A stretch of DNA of 64,000 bases from Candidatus Melainabacteria bacterium (GTDB taxonomy: Bacteria > Cyanobacteriota > Vampirovibrionia > 2-02-FULL-35-15). The stretch lies in the NCBI GenBank assembly GCA_023250195.1, contig JAHFBF010000002.1, positions 62,001 through 126,000 of the forward strand, written 5' to 3'. Position numbers and translations under genes: made by a program. The notes under the pieces are model-generated. The model was not told where the DNA came from and did not search any database. It saw only the letters and a list, made by a program, of their open reading frames with translations. How positions within the stretch are numbered: the first letter of the stretch is position 1; each line of letters begins with the position of its first letter. This document shows positions 25,341 through 33,564 of this stretch, one piece after another.

Positions 25341-26529
25341 TAGTCTTCAAATCCAACCCAAATAATTTTATAAACCCTTCGGCAGAGCTCTGATCAAAGG
25401 TGTCGCCTTTTCCATAGGTAGCCAGTTTTTCTTTGTAAAGTGAGTATGGTGACTGCCTTCCAACTATTACTGCATTGCCTTTAAAAAGCTTTACTCTTAT
25501 TGTACCGGTAACACGCTTTTGAATATAGTTATTAAACTTATCTATAGCTTCTCTAAGTGGATTGAACCATCTGCCATCATAAATCAGCTGTGAATATTTT
25601 TGATCTAATGTGGTTTTGAATAACATAGTTTCTCTGGTATGAACCAGTGATTCTAAATCTTTATGGGCTTTTAATAAAACAACAGCAGCAGGAGACTCAT
25701 ATATTTCTCTGCTTTTAATTCCGACTACTCGATTTTCAATCTGATCAATTCTGCCAATTCCATGTAAGCCGGCAATCTTATTTAAAGTCTGAATTAGTTT
25801 TACTCCTTCAAACTTCTTTTCGTTTATGCTGACAGGGATCCCATTTCTAAAGCTAATGGTTATATATAAAGGTTTTGAAGGAGCTGACTTTGGGGCTTTG
25901 GTTAGTGCATAAACTTCTTCAGGAGGTTCTTTCCATGGGTTTTCTAAAATGCCGCATTCTACAGATCTTCCCCATAAATTCAAATCAACACTGAATGGAG
26001 ATTTTTTCTTTACTGGAATTGGGATGTTATATTTTTTTGCATATTCAATAGACTGTTCTCTTGTCATTTTCCATTCACGCGCTGGAGCAATAATCTTTAA
26101 ATGCGGTAGTAGAGCCATTGTAGAAACATCAAAACGGACCTGATCATTTCCTTTTCCGGTGCAACCGTGTCCAATAGCGTCTGCTTTTTTTGCTTTAGCA
26201 GTTTCTACTAAAAGTTTTGCAATAAGTGGTCTGGCTAAGGCAGTAGCCAGAGGATAATCACCGTAAATAGCATTTGCAAAAAGTGCTGGCCAAATATACT
26301 GACTAACAAATTCCTTTTTTGCATCTATTACTAATGATTCTGAAGCGCCTATTGAAAGAGCTTTTTTTTGAATTGGCTTAAGTTCTTCTCCCTGACCCAG
26401 ATCGATAGCCAGTGCAATTACTTTTTCTGCCTTATTTTCGAGCAACCAGCGAATTGCTACGGATGTATCCAATCCACCTGAATAAGCTAAGACAACTTTT
26501 TTACATTTTTTTATATTGTTAGATTTCAT
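25333..26529 (-). CDS. argG: Argininosuccinate synthase
   Basis: About 398 residues starting [11 protein letters not shown]; the family length is near 400. The PP-loop AYSGGLDTS is close to the N-terminus, with [12 protein letters not shown] and [13 protein letters not shown] further on. It joins citrulline and aspartate using ATP. The longer in-frame start at 26568 would run into uppS. TATTCT on the reverse strand (26538-26543) is 8 nt before the chosen ATG. argH is not nearby. Confidence 0.96.
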   Translation of the reverse strand: MKSNNIKKCKKVVLAYSGGLDTSVAIRWLLENKAEKVIALAIDLGQGEELKPIQKKALSIGASESLVIDAKKEFVSQYIWPALFANAIYGDYPLATALARPLIAKLLVETAKAKKADAIGHGCTGKGNDQVRFDVSTMALLPHLKIIAPAREWKMTREQSIEYAKKYNIPIPVKKKSPFSVDLNLWGRSVECGILENPWKEPPEEVYALTKAPKSAPSKPLYITISFRNGIPVSINEKKFEGVKLIQTLNKIAGLHGIGRIDQIENRVVGIKSREIYESPAAVVLLKAHKDLESLVHTRETMLFKTTLDQKYSQLIYDGRWFNPLREAIDKFNNYIQKRVTGTIRVKLFKGNAVIVGRQSPYSLYKEKLATYGKGDTFDQSSAEGFIKLFGLDLKTIR

Positions 26530-26549
26530 ATCTTGATAGAATATCATAC
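26530..26549. promoter_or_regulatory. Fully overlapping bidirectional -10 between argG and uppS
   Basis: The whole space between the two start codons is 20 bp. It contains TAGAAT (26537-26542, 7 nt before the uppS ATG) and, on the other strand, TATTCT (26538-26543, 8 nt before the argG ATG). One AT-rich block seems to serve both directions and both mRNAs would be leaderless. Confidence 0.65.
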
Positions 26550-27293
26550 ATGAAAGATCTACTTCCAAAATCTGAAAATACAGAATCGGTGAAAAAAATA
26601 ATACCGAATCACATAGCCATCATCATGGATGGAAATAGGCGCTGGGCAACAAATAAAAACCTTCCTACAATGTTTGGTCATAGAGAAGGGGTCCAGGCAT
26701 TAAAAAAAATTACAAGATATGCAAATGATTATCTGGGTGTAAAGTATCTTACCGTTTATGCGTTTTCTACTGAGAACTGGAATAGAAAAAAAGATGAAGT
26801 AGATTTTTTAATGTTTTTAGTTCAGGATGCACTTCAAAGAGAAATAGATGAAATGCATAAAGAAAATGTAAGAATAAGATTTATTGGTTTTTTTAATGAA
26901 CTTCCAGCACCACTTCCAAAAGTTTTAATAGATGCAATGGAAAAAACAAAAAATAATACAGGCATAAATTTAAATGTAGCACTGAATTATGGCAGTAGAG
27001 CAGAAATTACAAATGCAGTAAAAGAGATTTCAAAGAAAGTAAAATCGGATGAAATTAAAATAGATGATATTACTCCAGAACTAATAAGTGAAAATTTACT
27101 GACCAAAGATATTCCAGATCCTGATTTTTTAATTAGAACAGGCGGTGAGATGAGAATCAGTAATTATCTCCTCTGGCAGTGTGCTTACACAGAATTTTAT
27201 TCTACAGATGTTTTATGGCCTGCATTTGACAGTAATGAACTGGAGAAAGCAATTGAAGAGTTTAATAAAAGGCAGAGAAGGTTTGGAGTTTAA
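26550..27293 (+). CDS. uppS: Isoprenyl transferase (undecaprenyl diphosphate synthase)
   Basis: 247 residues, typical. The active-site MDGNRRWA is near 27-34, GHREG follows, and the C-terminal [15 protein letters not shown] with [13 protein letters not shown] is present. It builds the C55 carrier from FPP and IPP in the cytoplasm, feeding peptidoglycan, LPS and the ArnT-like and ligase-like enzymes here. cdsA and dxr, the usual neighbours, are absent. Its TAA overlaps the convergent stop in a shared TTAA. Confidence 0.96.
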   Translation: MKDLLPKSENTESVKKIIPNHIAIIMDGNRRWATNKNLPTMFGHREGVQALKKITRYANDYLGVKYLTVYAFSTENWNRKKDEVDFLMFLVQDALQREIDEMHKENVRIRFIGFFNELPAPLPKVLIDAMEKTKNNTGINLNVALNYGSRAEITNAVKEISKKVKSDEIKIDDITPELISENLLTKDIPDPDFLIRTGGEMRISNYLLWQCAYTEFYSTDVLWPAFDSNELEKAIEEFNKRQRRFGV

Positions 27294-29083
27294 ATACTTG
27301 CAGCCCCTGAATGACACGCGTCAATAATTACATATATTTGATCAACAGGCATATATGTTGCAGAAGTATTATAAAGAAAAGGTTGCAGTTTTTGAAGTAG
27401 GCGCTTAAGTCCTGTCTCATCCAATGTACCGTTCTTTAGTGTAAGCTCCAATTTCATTCCACCTTCTTTTGTGAAATCAATTTTCGTTCCGGGCTCTAAA
27501 TCTTCCGGGTCTTTAGCCTCTCCATGGCTGCTTATAAATACAACGACTTGTACAGTTTGATCAGGAGTAGTTGGAACAATTTTTGTCTTGGCTAGGCTGG
27601 CTTTTCGGGAAATTGTATCAAAAATACTTCCAAGGTCATTGTAATCATTTACATAAAAAATATTATTAAAGCCGTTATAAGTATTTAAAACATGTTTCAT
27701 TAGTTCGATATCGTTATGGAAGTCAAATTGATCTGCTTCATCTTCACCTTCACCCTCAATTAAAATAGCAAACTTTACAATATTGTTATTGTCATTGGTT
27801 ATTTGAAAACTAGGATTCCAGGGGGATTCAACAGGTTCTTGAGCAACAGTAATTGTATCGGGTCCTGCAAATTTATTTAGGACAGAACCCCAGTTTGAAC
27901 GTACAAAATTATGTGCCAGATCTATAGAACTACTCATAGTTTGAGAGATAGCATAAGCTAATCCTCCTGAGTAAAATGATAAAAAAGTCCCATGGTAATA
28001 AGGTTTCCATGTACACCCCGGTAGGGGTATGCCATGTTTATTACGAATTATCATTTTATATTCAAAAGAACCATCGATAACCCTCGCTCCGTCATAATCA
28101 GGCCAAACATCACCTTTTAAATCTTTAATAGCTTGAGCTGGATTTGGCGGTTTTATTACTCCATCTTTTATTTTTTTTAGTATAGACTTCGATGGATAAA
28201 AAGAAACTCTTCTAGAACCTACTACAAATGTGACTTTGTCAGGCAAGGCGTTAGCTTGGCTTTTCTGAGATTGCTTAGTTGAAGCATAGACTTTAACTCC
28301 ATATGACAGTTTATCGTTTGTATTCCAGGCAGGCCAGAGATTTTTTAGAAGGTTTCTATCGTCAGGCGGAATATAATCTGCTGCATATACTAAAATAGGG
28401 TCATCAAAATTTGAAATTAAACAACGATCTAAAAGATGGTTTTTAAAATCAGAATTAAAGGCAGGATCCAGAAGCTGGCAGAGTGTAGTACCGCTACCCA
28501 AATCTCCATGATAATAGTTCTTTATAGTTTGTTTTACATTTATTTGTTGACCATTTAAAAGAGCATATTCCGGGCAAGAGTCATAACCAGCTTCATCACA
28601 GGAAATATCATCTATAACAGTAGTTCTTGAAACTTTATTAGGTACAGATTCAATTCCAGCAAATGGACAACCAAGAGTTTCACTAATCTGAGTAAATCCG
28701 TTATTGATATAGTCTAAACTAAGTATACTTTCTGCTGGAGCACTCCCTGCTTCAACTTCAATATCAATGCCATCTGCACATTTATTCACTAATTCACCAA
28801 TGTCTGGAATTAGAACACCACTTGAACTTGAGGAAGAACTACTTGAGCTGGAAGAAGATCCGCTTAAACTCGTAGATGTAAAAGTAGAATCATCTGGTGG
28901 TGGATCAATTGGTGGGACAGAAGGAGCCCCAGCATCTGCTGTTCCTTGAGTAATTACTGCAATTGGTTCAGCAGCAGATGAAAAGTAATTTTCTGTAAAC
29001 AAAACTACAAAAGGTAAAATTAAGATAGTTATGAGAAGGCTCTTCATGATATTTTTAAATTGACTCTTTTTGGTTATACCCAT
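27290..29083 (-). CDS. Secreted caspase/legumain-like (clan CD) protein, truncated after the catalytic Cys
   Basis: 597 residues. An N-terminal hydrophobic segment (about 14-32) indicates export; a Ser-rich linker follows (around 65-90). The C-terminal region carries the clan-CD pattern: ILIEGEGEDEADQFDFHND, a hydrophobic strand before SSHG (His 520), and VIIDACHSGA (Cys 590). Metacaspases and C13-type proteases have this His/Cys dyad. The protein ends seven residues after the Cys, so the part that normally completes the substrate pocket is missing. The middle 400 residues are unrecognised. Activity is uncertain. Stop overlaps uppS (TTAA). Confidence 0.65.
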   Translation of the reverse strand: MGITKKSQFKNIMKSLLITILILPFVVLFTENYFSSAAEPIAVITQGTADAGAPSVPPIDPPPDDSTFTSTSLSGSSSSSSSSSSSSSGVLIPDIGELVNKCADGIDIEVEAGSAPAESILSLDYINNGFTQISETLGCPFAGIESVPNKVSRTTVIDDISCDEAGYDSCPEYALLNGQQINVKQTIKNYYHGDLGSGTTLCQLLDPAFNSDFKNHLLDRCLISNFDDPILVYAADYIPPDDRNLLKNLWPAWNTNDKLSYGVKVYASTKQSQKSQANALPDKVTFVVGSRRVSFYPSKSILKKIKDGVIKPPNPAQAIKDLKGDVWPDYDGARVIDGSFEYKMIIRNKHGIPLPGCTWKPYYHGTFLSFYSGGLAYAISQTMSSSIDLAHNFVRSNWGSVLNKFAGPDTITVAQEPVESPWNPSFQITNDNNNIVKFAILIEGEGEDEADQFDFHNDIELMKHVLNTYNGFNNIFYVNDYNDLGSIFDTISRKASLAKTKIVPTTPDQTVQVVVFISSHGEAKDPEDLEPGTKIDFTKEGGMKLELTLKNGTLDETGLKRLLQKLQPFLYNTSATYMPVDQIYVIIDACHSGAASI

Positions 29084-29153
29084 AGCTTAAATGAGCAATT
29101 GAAAACTAATCTAATATGAGATAGGGGTAGCCCTTAATTGCAGTATTATTTAT

Positions 29154-30230
29154 CTATACCAAAGTCTGCAACTGCTGCTTCTGGTCTTCTGCTATACAGG
29201 CTTCAAAAACAGGATCTAAATCACCTTCTAGTGCTGCATCCAGGGTGAAATTTTCATTTAATCGGTGATCTGTGATTCTGTTATCTTTGAAATTATAAGT
29301 TCTGATTTTTTCACTTCTATCTCCTGTACCTACCTGCATTTTACGTTTTGCATAAATCTCTTTTTGTTGTTTTTGTAATTCCATGTCATAAAGTTTTGTT
29401 CTTAAAAGCTGAAGTCCTTTATTTTTGTTTTGCAGTTGGCTCCTCTCTTCAGTACAGTGCACCATAATTCCGCTTGGCTTGTGAACTATTCTTACAGCAG
29501 TTTCTACTTTATTTACATTCTGTCCGCCTGCACCGCCGGATCTCATGGTAGTAATTTCCAGATCACTTTGCTCAAGCTTTATATCTACTTCGTCTACTTC
29601 CGGCATTACAGCTACAGTTACAGTACTTGTATGAACCCGTCCTGAAGCTTCAGTAAGAGGAATTCTTTGCACCCTGTGAACCCCGGATTCAAATTTTAAT
29701 TTACTGTAGACATTTTCACCATTCATTTCTACTGTTACCAGTTTATAACCGCCGATATCACCAGCATGGAAGTCAACAATTTTTGTATTCCATCCCTGTT
29801 TGTCTGCATATCTTGTATACATTCTAAGTAGATCACCTGCAAAAATAGAAGACTCTTCTCCGCCTGCGGCAGCGCGGATTTCAAGCATAATATCTTTCTC
29901 ATCATTTGGGTCTTTCGGTAAAAGTAAAACTCTAAGTCTCTCTTCTATTGAAACTACTTCTTTTGTGATTTCTTCAATTTCTGCTCTGGCTAAATCTATT
30001 AGTGAAGCATCGCTTTCACCTTTGATTATTTCTTTTGCACCTTCCAGCTCTTTGTTGAAAGATTTAAATTTTTGATATAAATCATAAGTTTCTTGAAGAG
30101 ATTTTTTTGATTTTGATGTTTTTTTTAATTGCTCCTGATCTCCATAGACGGCAGGATCTGCAAGCTTTTTATCCAGCTCATTGTAAGTCTTTTCGATCTC
30201 TTCTAGTTTTTTTATTAGGATGTCGTCCAT
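29154..30230 (-). CDS. prfA: Peptide chain release factor 1
   Basis: 358 residues. The GGQ loop ([12 protein letters not shown], about 230) hydrolyses peptidyl-tRNA at UAA/UAG, and HCTEERSQ follows. The [17 protein letters not shown] wording is close to that of cyanobacterial RF1. prmC, its frequent partner, is absent. The start lies in AT-rich sequence without a Shine-Dalgarno sequence. Length and domains are complete, so it is not the shorter ICT1-like factor. Confidence 0.95.
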   Translation of the reverse strand: MDDILIKKLEEIEKTYNELDKKLADPAVYGDQEQLKKTSKSKKSLQETYDLYQKFKSFNKELEGAKEIIKGESDASLIDLARAEIEEITKEVVSIEERLRVLLLPKDPNDEKDIMLEIRAAAGGEESSIFAGDLLRMYTRYADKQGWNTKIVDFHAGDIGGYKLVTVEMNGENVYSKLKFESGVHRVQRIPLTEASGRVHTSTVTVAVMPEVDEVDIKLEQSDLEITTMRSGGAGGQNVNKVETAVRIVHKPSGIMVHCTEERSQLQNKNKGLQLLRTKLYDMELQKQQKEIYAKRKMQVGTGDRSEKIRTYNFKDNRITDHRLNENFTLDAALEGDLDPVFEACIAEDQKQQLQTLV

Positions 30231-30363
30231 ATAATTTAAGTTGTATTTGAACCAGGTTCGAACAAAAATTATAGCTTATAAAGAGTATTTTATCTCTAAA
30301 GAGGTTTTTGTGAATATATGTCCCAGTAATCACTGTACAATTTATCTAATTTTGAAAATAAAT

Positions 30364-30570
30364 ATGAGCACGACACTAATACCGACAGAAATAATTGAAA
30401 AAAGAATACTTCTTAATACATGGTAAAAAAGTAATTATTGATGTTGACTTTGCTGAACTATACGAAGTGCAAACAAAGGTTCTGAATCAATAAGTTAAAA
30501 GAAACATAAAGCGTTTTCCGGAAGATTTCTTGTCCACTTATAAACTTAGAAACAATATGAACTTTAGAAA
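30364..30570 (+). pseudogene. ORF6N/KilA-N-type DNA-binding gene remnant
   Basis: Translation gives PTEIIEKRILL, then after a one-base frameshift near 30415 HGKKVIIDVDFAELYEVQT, KVLNQ, an in-frame TAA at 30491-30493, and VKRNIKRFPEDF. This is the ORF6N domain (usually ...LDxDLAxLYxVxTKxLNQxVKRNxxRFPxDF). The reading breaks off soon after. ORF6N proteins are common in phages and toxin-antitoxin islands. The rest of the 30231-30802 gap shows nothing else. Confidence 0.8.
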
Positions 30571-30802
30571 ACATCTAATAGGCATCGATTAAGAAATAAT
30601 TAGAATAAGCTCTTCTGTTTGAAATAATAAACAGCTTTTAATAATAAAAATTCATAGGAATTAACTTAATCTAAATTAAGGATTAATGTTAAGGTTCTAC
30701 ATTAGACAGAATTAATTTTTCTTCTTGATTGTGTGATCTTCAATCTGTTATATAGTAATTAAAAGACTTGTTTTAATTAAATTTATTTAAGAGCAAATAT
30801 TT

Positions 30803-32368
30803 GTGGATAGTTTAGAAAAATTTTATGCATCGCATTGCACCTCTCCTAAGAGAGTAAGGGTTAAGGGGGACTTGGGCTCTGCTGAAACAAAAGTCCCAAG
30901 AGGAAATATAAGCCCTATAGATGGAGCAAGAACATTTATTCAAACTTCTCCAGGTGCTACTTCCCTTTTTAAATCAATAGATTCTAAAGATGAGCGAACT
31001 AGAGATATGGCAGCACTTTTAATTGCTTCAAATGGAGGCAATGTAAGTCCAGACGAATATACTTCTTATGTAGAAACGCTCCATCAGTTATATGGCAGCA
31101 AAGAACATCAATTTAGCGGTGTTGATCCAAGGATAGCTCTAATAATAAACAGAGCACTTCATGGAGTTGCAAACATTTATCCACAGCTTGCTTTTTATTG
31201 TCGAACCAATTATATAAAAAAAGAAGAGGCTGGAAATATTACTAGAGACTGGATGTTAAGACGATTTGCACAGCAGGTAAGTGGACAAGATAGTTACAAA
31301 ATAGACAAACCAACTTATCACAGGCTCCCTGATGGACATCCAAGGAGTGAAACTTATCAAATAACAAGCCAGGTCTTTGATGTTAAAGAATTTCCCGGCA
31401 CAGGAATTGTAATTCATGGGCTTGGAATAAAAAATAAAATCTTTCCAGGTGAAAATTATTTATATCAAAGATTTCGTGATAGTGAACTCCCTATTCCTTT
31501 TGCATTTAAAGAAGGATTAGATTCCTACAAGGACCTACTAATAAGTGGTGAAAGCGATCTGAAGAATACTCGATTTGCATTCTTCAATGGGTTTATCATA
31601 GTTTATAATCCATGCTATTCACATGGTCTCCTTATATTTAATGAGCATGCTGATAAAAACAGAAGAGAACGAAAGCTTGTATATTTACTGCCGGGAGATC
31701 ATTTAACTAAAGTCTTAAATTTGCCAATGAGCTCTGATCAGATGCAGGATCGTCATCCATTTTATCCTGCTGGTACATTTGATGAAAACTTTGGAAGCGA
31801 AGCTATGCCCCTTGTAACAACAAAATTACTGACTGGAGAAACCACCTTACCAGAAAAAGATATTGAAACAACGCTTTTCCTTTTTTCACAACTTGATCTC
31901 TGTATGGAAGCCCTGGGAATTTATGCACGGGGAGAATCTTTTCAAAACGGCAAATGGAGAATGGATGAAACCTGCGTACCAAACGAAGTATTGAACTGGC
32001 ATGCATGGTCAAGAGCAAATCCAATACTAAATGAAGCAAACTTTGTTAGAAAATCAAAGAGTGCTCCTTCAGTTCTAGCTGTCGATCCTATTGATGACAT
32101 TATTGATGAAAGAGTTTTAGATCTAGGGTTTGTTCGAACTTCTGATTTAAAGTTAATTGATTCTGAGAGCCCAGATGGCTTTATTCTTTCAGAATTACAA
32201 GGGTTTAGACCGAGATATACACCAGAAGGTTTGAGTAGAGTAAAAGGCTGGACAGAAGCTTTAAGAGATAATCATCTCTCTCCATTTGCATATGATCGTT
32301 ATTGGGGTGATACTATGATTGCAATTTTACAAAGCAGAAAAGAGAGCCTATCTTTTGCTAGTACTTAA
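30803..32368 (+). CDS. Large protein of unknown function
   Basis: 521 residues, soluble, no signal peptide or membrane helix. I recognise no domain. The start is GTG at 30803 (GTGGATAGTTTAG). The central part has many aromatic and charged residues and a long segment around YNPCYSHGLLIFNEHADKN. The gene is the only one between the ORF6N remnant and tRNA-Ser and stands alone. Its composition resembles the other unknown proteins of the 40-63 kb region, which may share a lineage-specific origin. Confidence 0.7.
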   Translation: MDSLEKFYASHCTSPKRVRVKGDLGSAETKVPRGNISPIDGARTFIQTSPGATSLFKSIDSKDERTRDMAALLIASNGGNVSPDEYTSYVETLHQLYGSKEHQFSGVDPRIALIINRALHGVANIYPQLAFYCRTNYIKKEEAGNITRDWMLRRFAQQVSGQDSYKIDKPTYHRLPDGHPRSETYQITSQVFDVKEFPGTGIVIHGLGIKNKIFPGENYLYQRFRDSELPIPFAFKEGLDSYKDLLISGESDLKNTRFAFFNGFIIVYNPCYSHGLLIFNEHADKNRRERKLVYLLPGDHLTKVLNLPMSSDQMQDRHPFYPAGTFDENFGSEAMPLVTTKLLTGETTLPEKDIETTLFLFSQLDLCMEALGIYARGESFQNGKWRMDETCVPNEVLNWHAWSRANPILNEANFVRKSKSAPSVLAVDPIDDIIDERVLDLGFVRTSDLKLIDSESPDGFILSELQGFRPRYTPEGLSRVKGWTEALRDNHLSPFAYDRYWGDTMIAILQSRKESLSFAST

Positions 32369-32473
32369 TGATTGTGACATAGTTAAAGGATTGACAGATG
32401 TTTGGTTACTTATAACCTTAAGTGTAGGTTTTTCCATAAGCGAAAAATCTAATCTTTCTTGCAGAATTTCTAA

Positions 32474-32503
32474 GCGAAGACTTTCTTTAGTGAAAGTCTT
32501 CGC
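32474..32503 (+). terminator. Perfect 12-bp stem hairpin
   Basis: GCGAAGACTTTC (32474-32485) pairs exactly with GAAAGTCTTCGC (32492-32503) around a 6-nt loop. It lies about 100 nt after the unknown gene. No T-run follows directly, so a Rho-independent role is possible but unproven. Confidence 0.5.
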
Positions 32504-32567
32504 GTGCTAAATGACGAACCTAATAGCCGAAAAATCTGCGTAGCAGTTCTGAGGCGTTTAAAAAATC

Positions 32568-32654
32568 GGAGAGAGAGGGATTCGAACCCTCGGTACTCTT
32601 TTGGAGTACACAGACTTTCCAGGTCTGCTTCTTAAACCACTCGAACATCTCTCC
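32568..32654 (-). tRNA. tRNA-Ser (GGA anticodon)
   Basis: Reverse strand: acceptor GGAGAGA, anticodon arm CAGAC-CTGGAAA-GTCTG giving GGA. A long variable arm (GTACTCC...) and T-arm GAGGG/CCCTC make it class II. CCA is not encoded. 87 nt long. Confidence 0.95.
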
Positions 32655-32751
32655 TTTTGTATACGCTCGTCGCATCTTCGTTCTTTAATATTTTTTCTTG
32701 AGGAACTACGATGACTCCTCGCTTTTTACTTCTTCTCCTTTCCACTTGGTC

Positions 32752-32779
32752 GGTTTTGCCGAATGAATCGGACAAAACC
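32752..32779. repeat. GGTTTTGCCGA...TCGG.CAAAACC hairpin repeat, copy 1
   Basis: The 28-nt unit folds as nested stems (GGTTTTG/CAAAACC outside, CCGA/TCGG inside). Copies lie at 37554-37581 (diverged) and 39073-39100. A C+T-rich stretch ending CTCC TTT precedes copies 1 and 3. Confidence 0.7.
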
Positions 32780-32915
32780 TTTCTTTGCGAGAACGCAGGT
32801 TGTTTATCTTCTGGTATTTCTCAGCACTTAGATTTTCGCTACGGAAAATCTTCACTTAGATACTCTTTGAAAACCCTATAACGTATAAATTATAGCTTAT
32901 CTTTTACCATGATTT

Positions 32916-32924
32916 TGCTATTAT
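32916..32924 (+). promoter_or_regulatory. Extended -10 (TGCTATTAT) for plsC
   Basis: TG-C-TATTAT ends 7 nt before the plsC ATG at 32932. This is the best extended -10 in the window, with no Shine-Dalgarno sequence. Confidence 0.6.
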
Positions 32925-32931
32925 TTATTCT

Positions 32932-33552
32932 ATGGCAGCCTATAACCCAAAGCGATATAACTGGATTACCAAGCTTTATCAATACATAGTTATCTGGCTT
33001 TTGTTTAGACCGGTTTATTATTTGTTTTATCGTTTAAAAGTTCATGGAAAAGAAAATATTCCAAAAGATAAAAAACCTTTTATCGTAATGCCAAACCATT
33101 TGTCGAATAATGATCCACCGCTTGTCTCTTTGGCATTAAATATTCCTGTAGCATATATGGCAAAGAAAGAGCTTTTTGAAATTCCGTTTTTAGGATGGGC
33201 AATTACAATGCTTGGAGCATTTCTGGTGGACAGAGAAAATGTTTCAAAGACAACAATTAAAGGAGCTAAAGAAGTTATAGGTAAAGGCTGGTGTCTTGGA
33301 GTATTTCTTGAAGGTACAAGAAGTAAGATACCAGGTTCATTAGGTAAACCAAATGTAGGTCCGGTTTATATTTCACATTTAGCAGGAGTGCCTATTTTGC
33401 CTATTGGAATTGTCGGATCAAATAAACCTTTTGGTCCAATTACGATGAAAATTGGAAAATTATTTTATCCGGATCGTGATTTAGAAAAAGGAAAATGGCA
33501 GTGTGCAGGAAAATTGGTTGAACTTACAGGGTTTAAGATGTCAGAAAGATAG
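32932..33552 (+). CDS. plsC: 1-acyl-sn-glycerol-3-phosphate acyltransferase
   Basis: 206 residues. The catalytic NHLSNNDPP (H-x4-D, about 55-63) and the phosphate-binding FLEGTRSK are present, followed by VPILPIGIVGS. The N-terminal hydrophobic segment (about 15-28) binds the membrane. It makes phosphatidic acid from lysophosphatidate. Monocistronic, ending 12 nt before the convergent pcrA stop. Confidence 0.92.
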   Translation: MAAYNPKRYNWITKLYQYIVIWLLFRPVYYLFYRLKVHGKENIPKDKKPFIVMPNHLSNNDPPLVSLALNIPVAYMAKKELFEIPFLGWAITMLGAFLVDRENVSKTTIKGAKEVIGKGWCLGVFLEGTRSKIPGSLGKPNVGPVYISHLAGVPILPIGIVGSNKPFGPITMKIGKLFYPDRDLEKGKWQCAGKLVELTGFKMSER

Positions 33553-33564
33553 CGACATGAAAAG

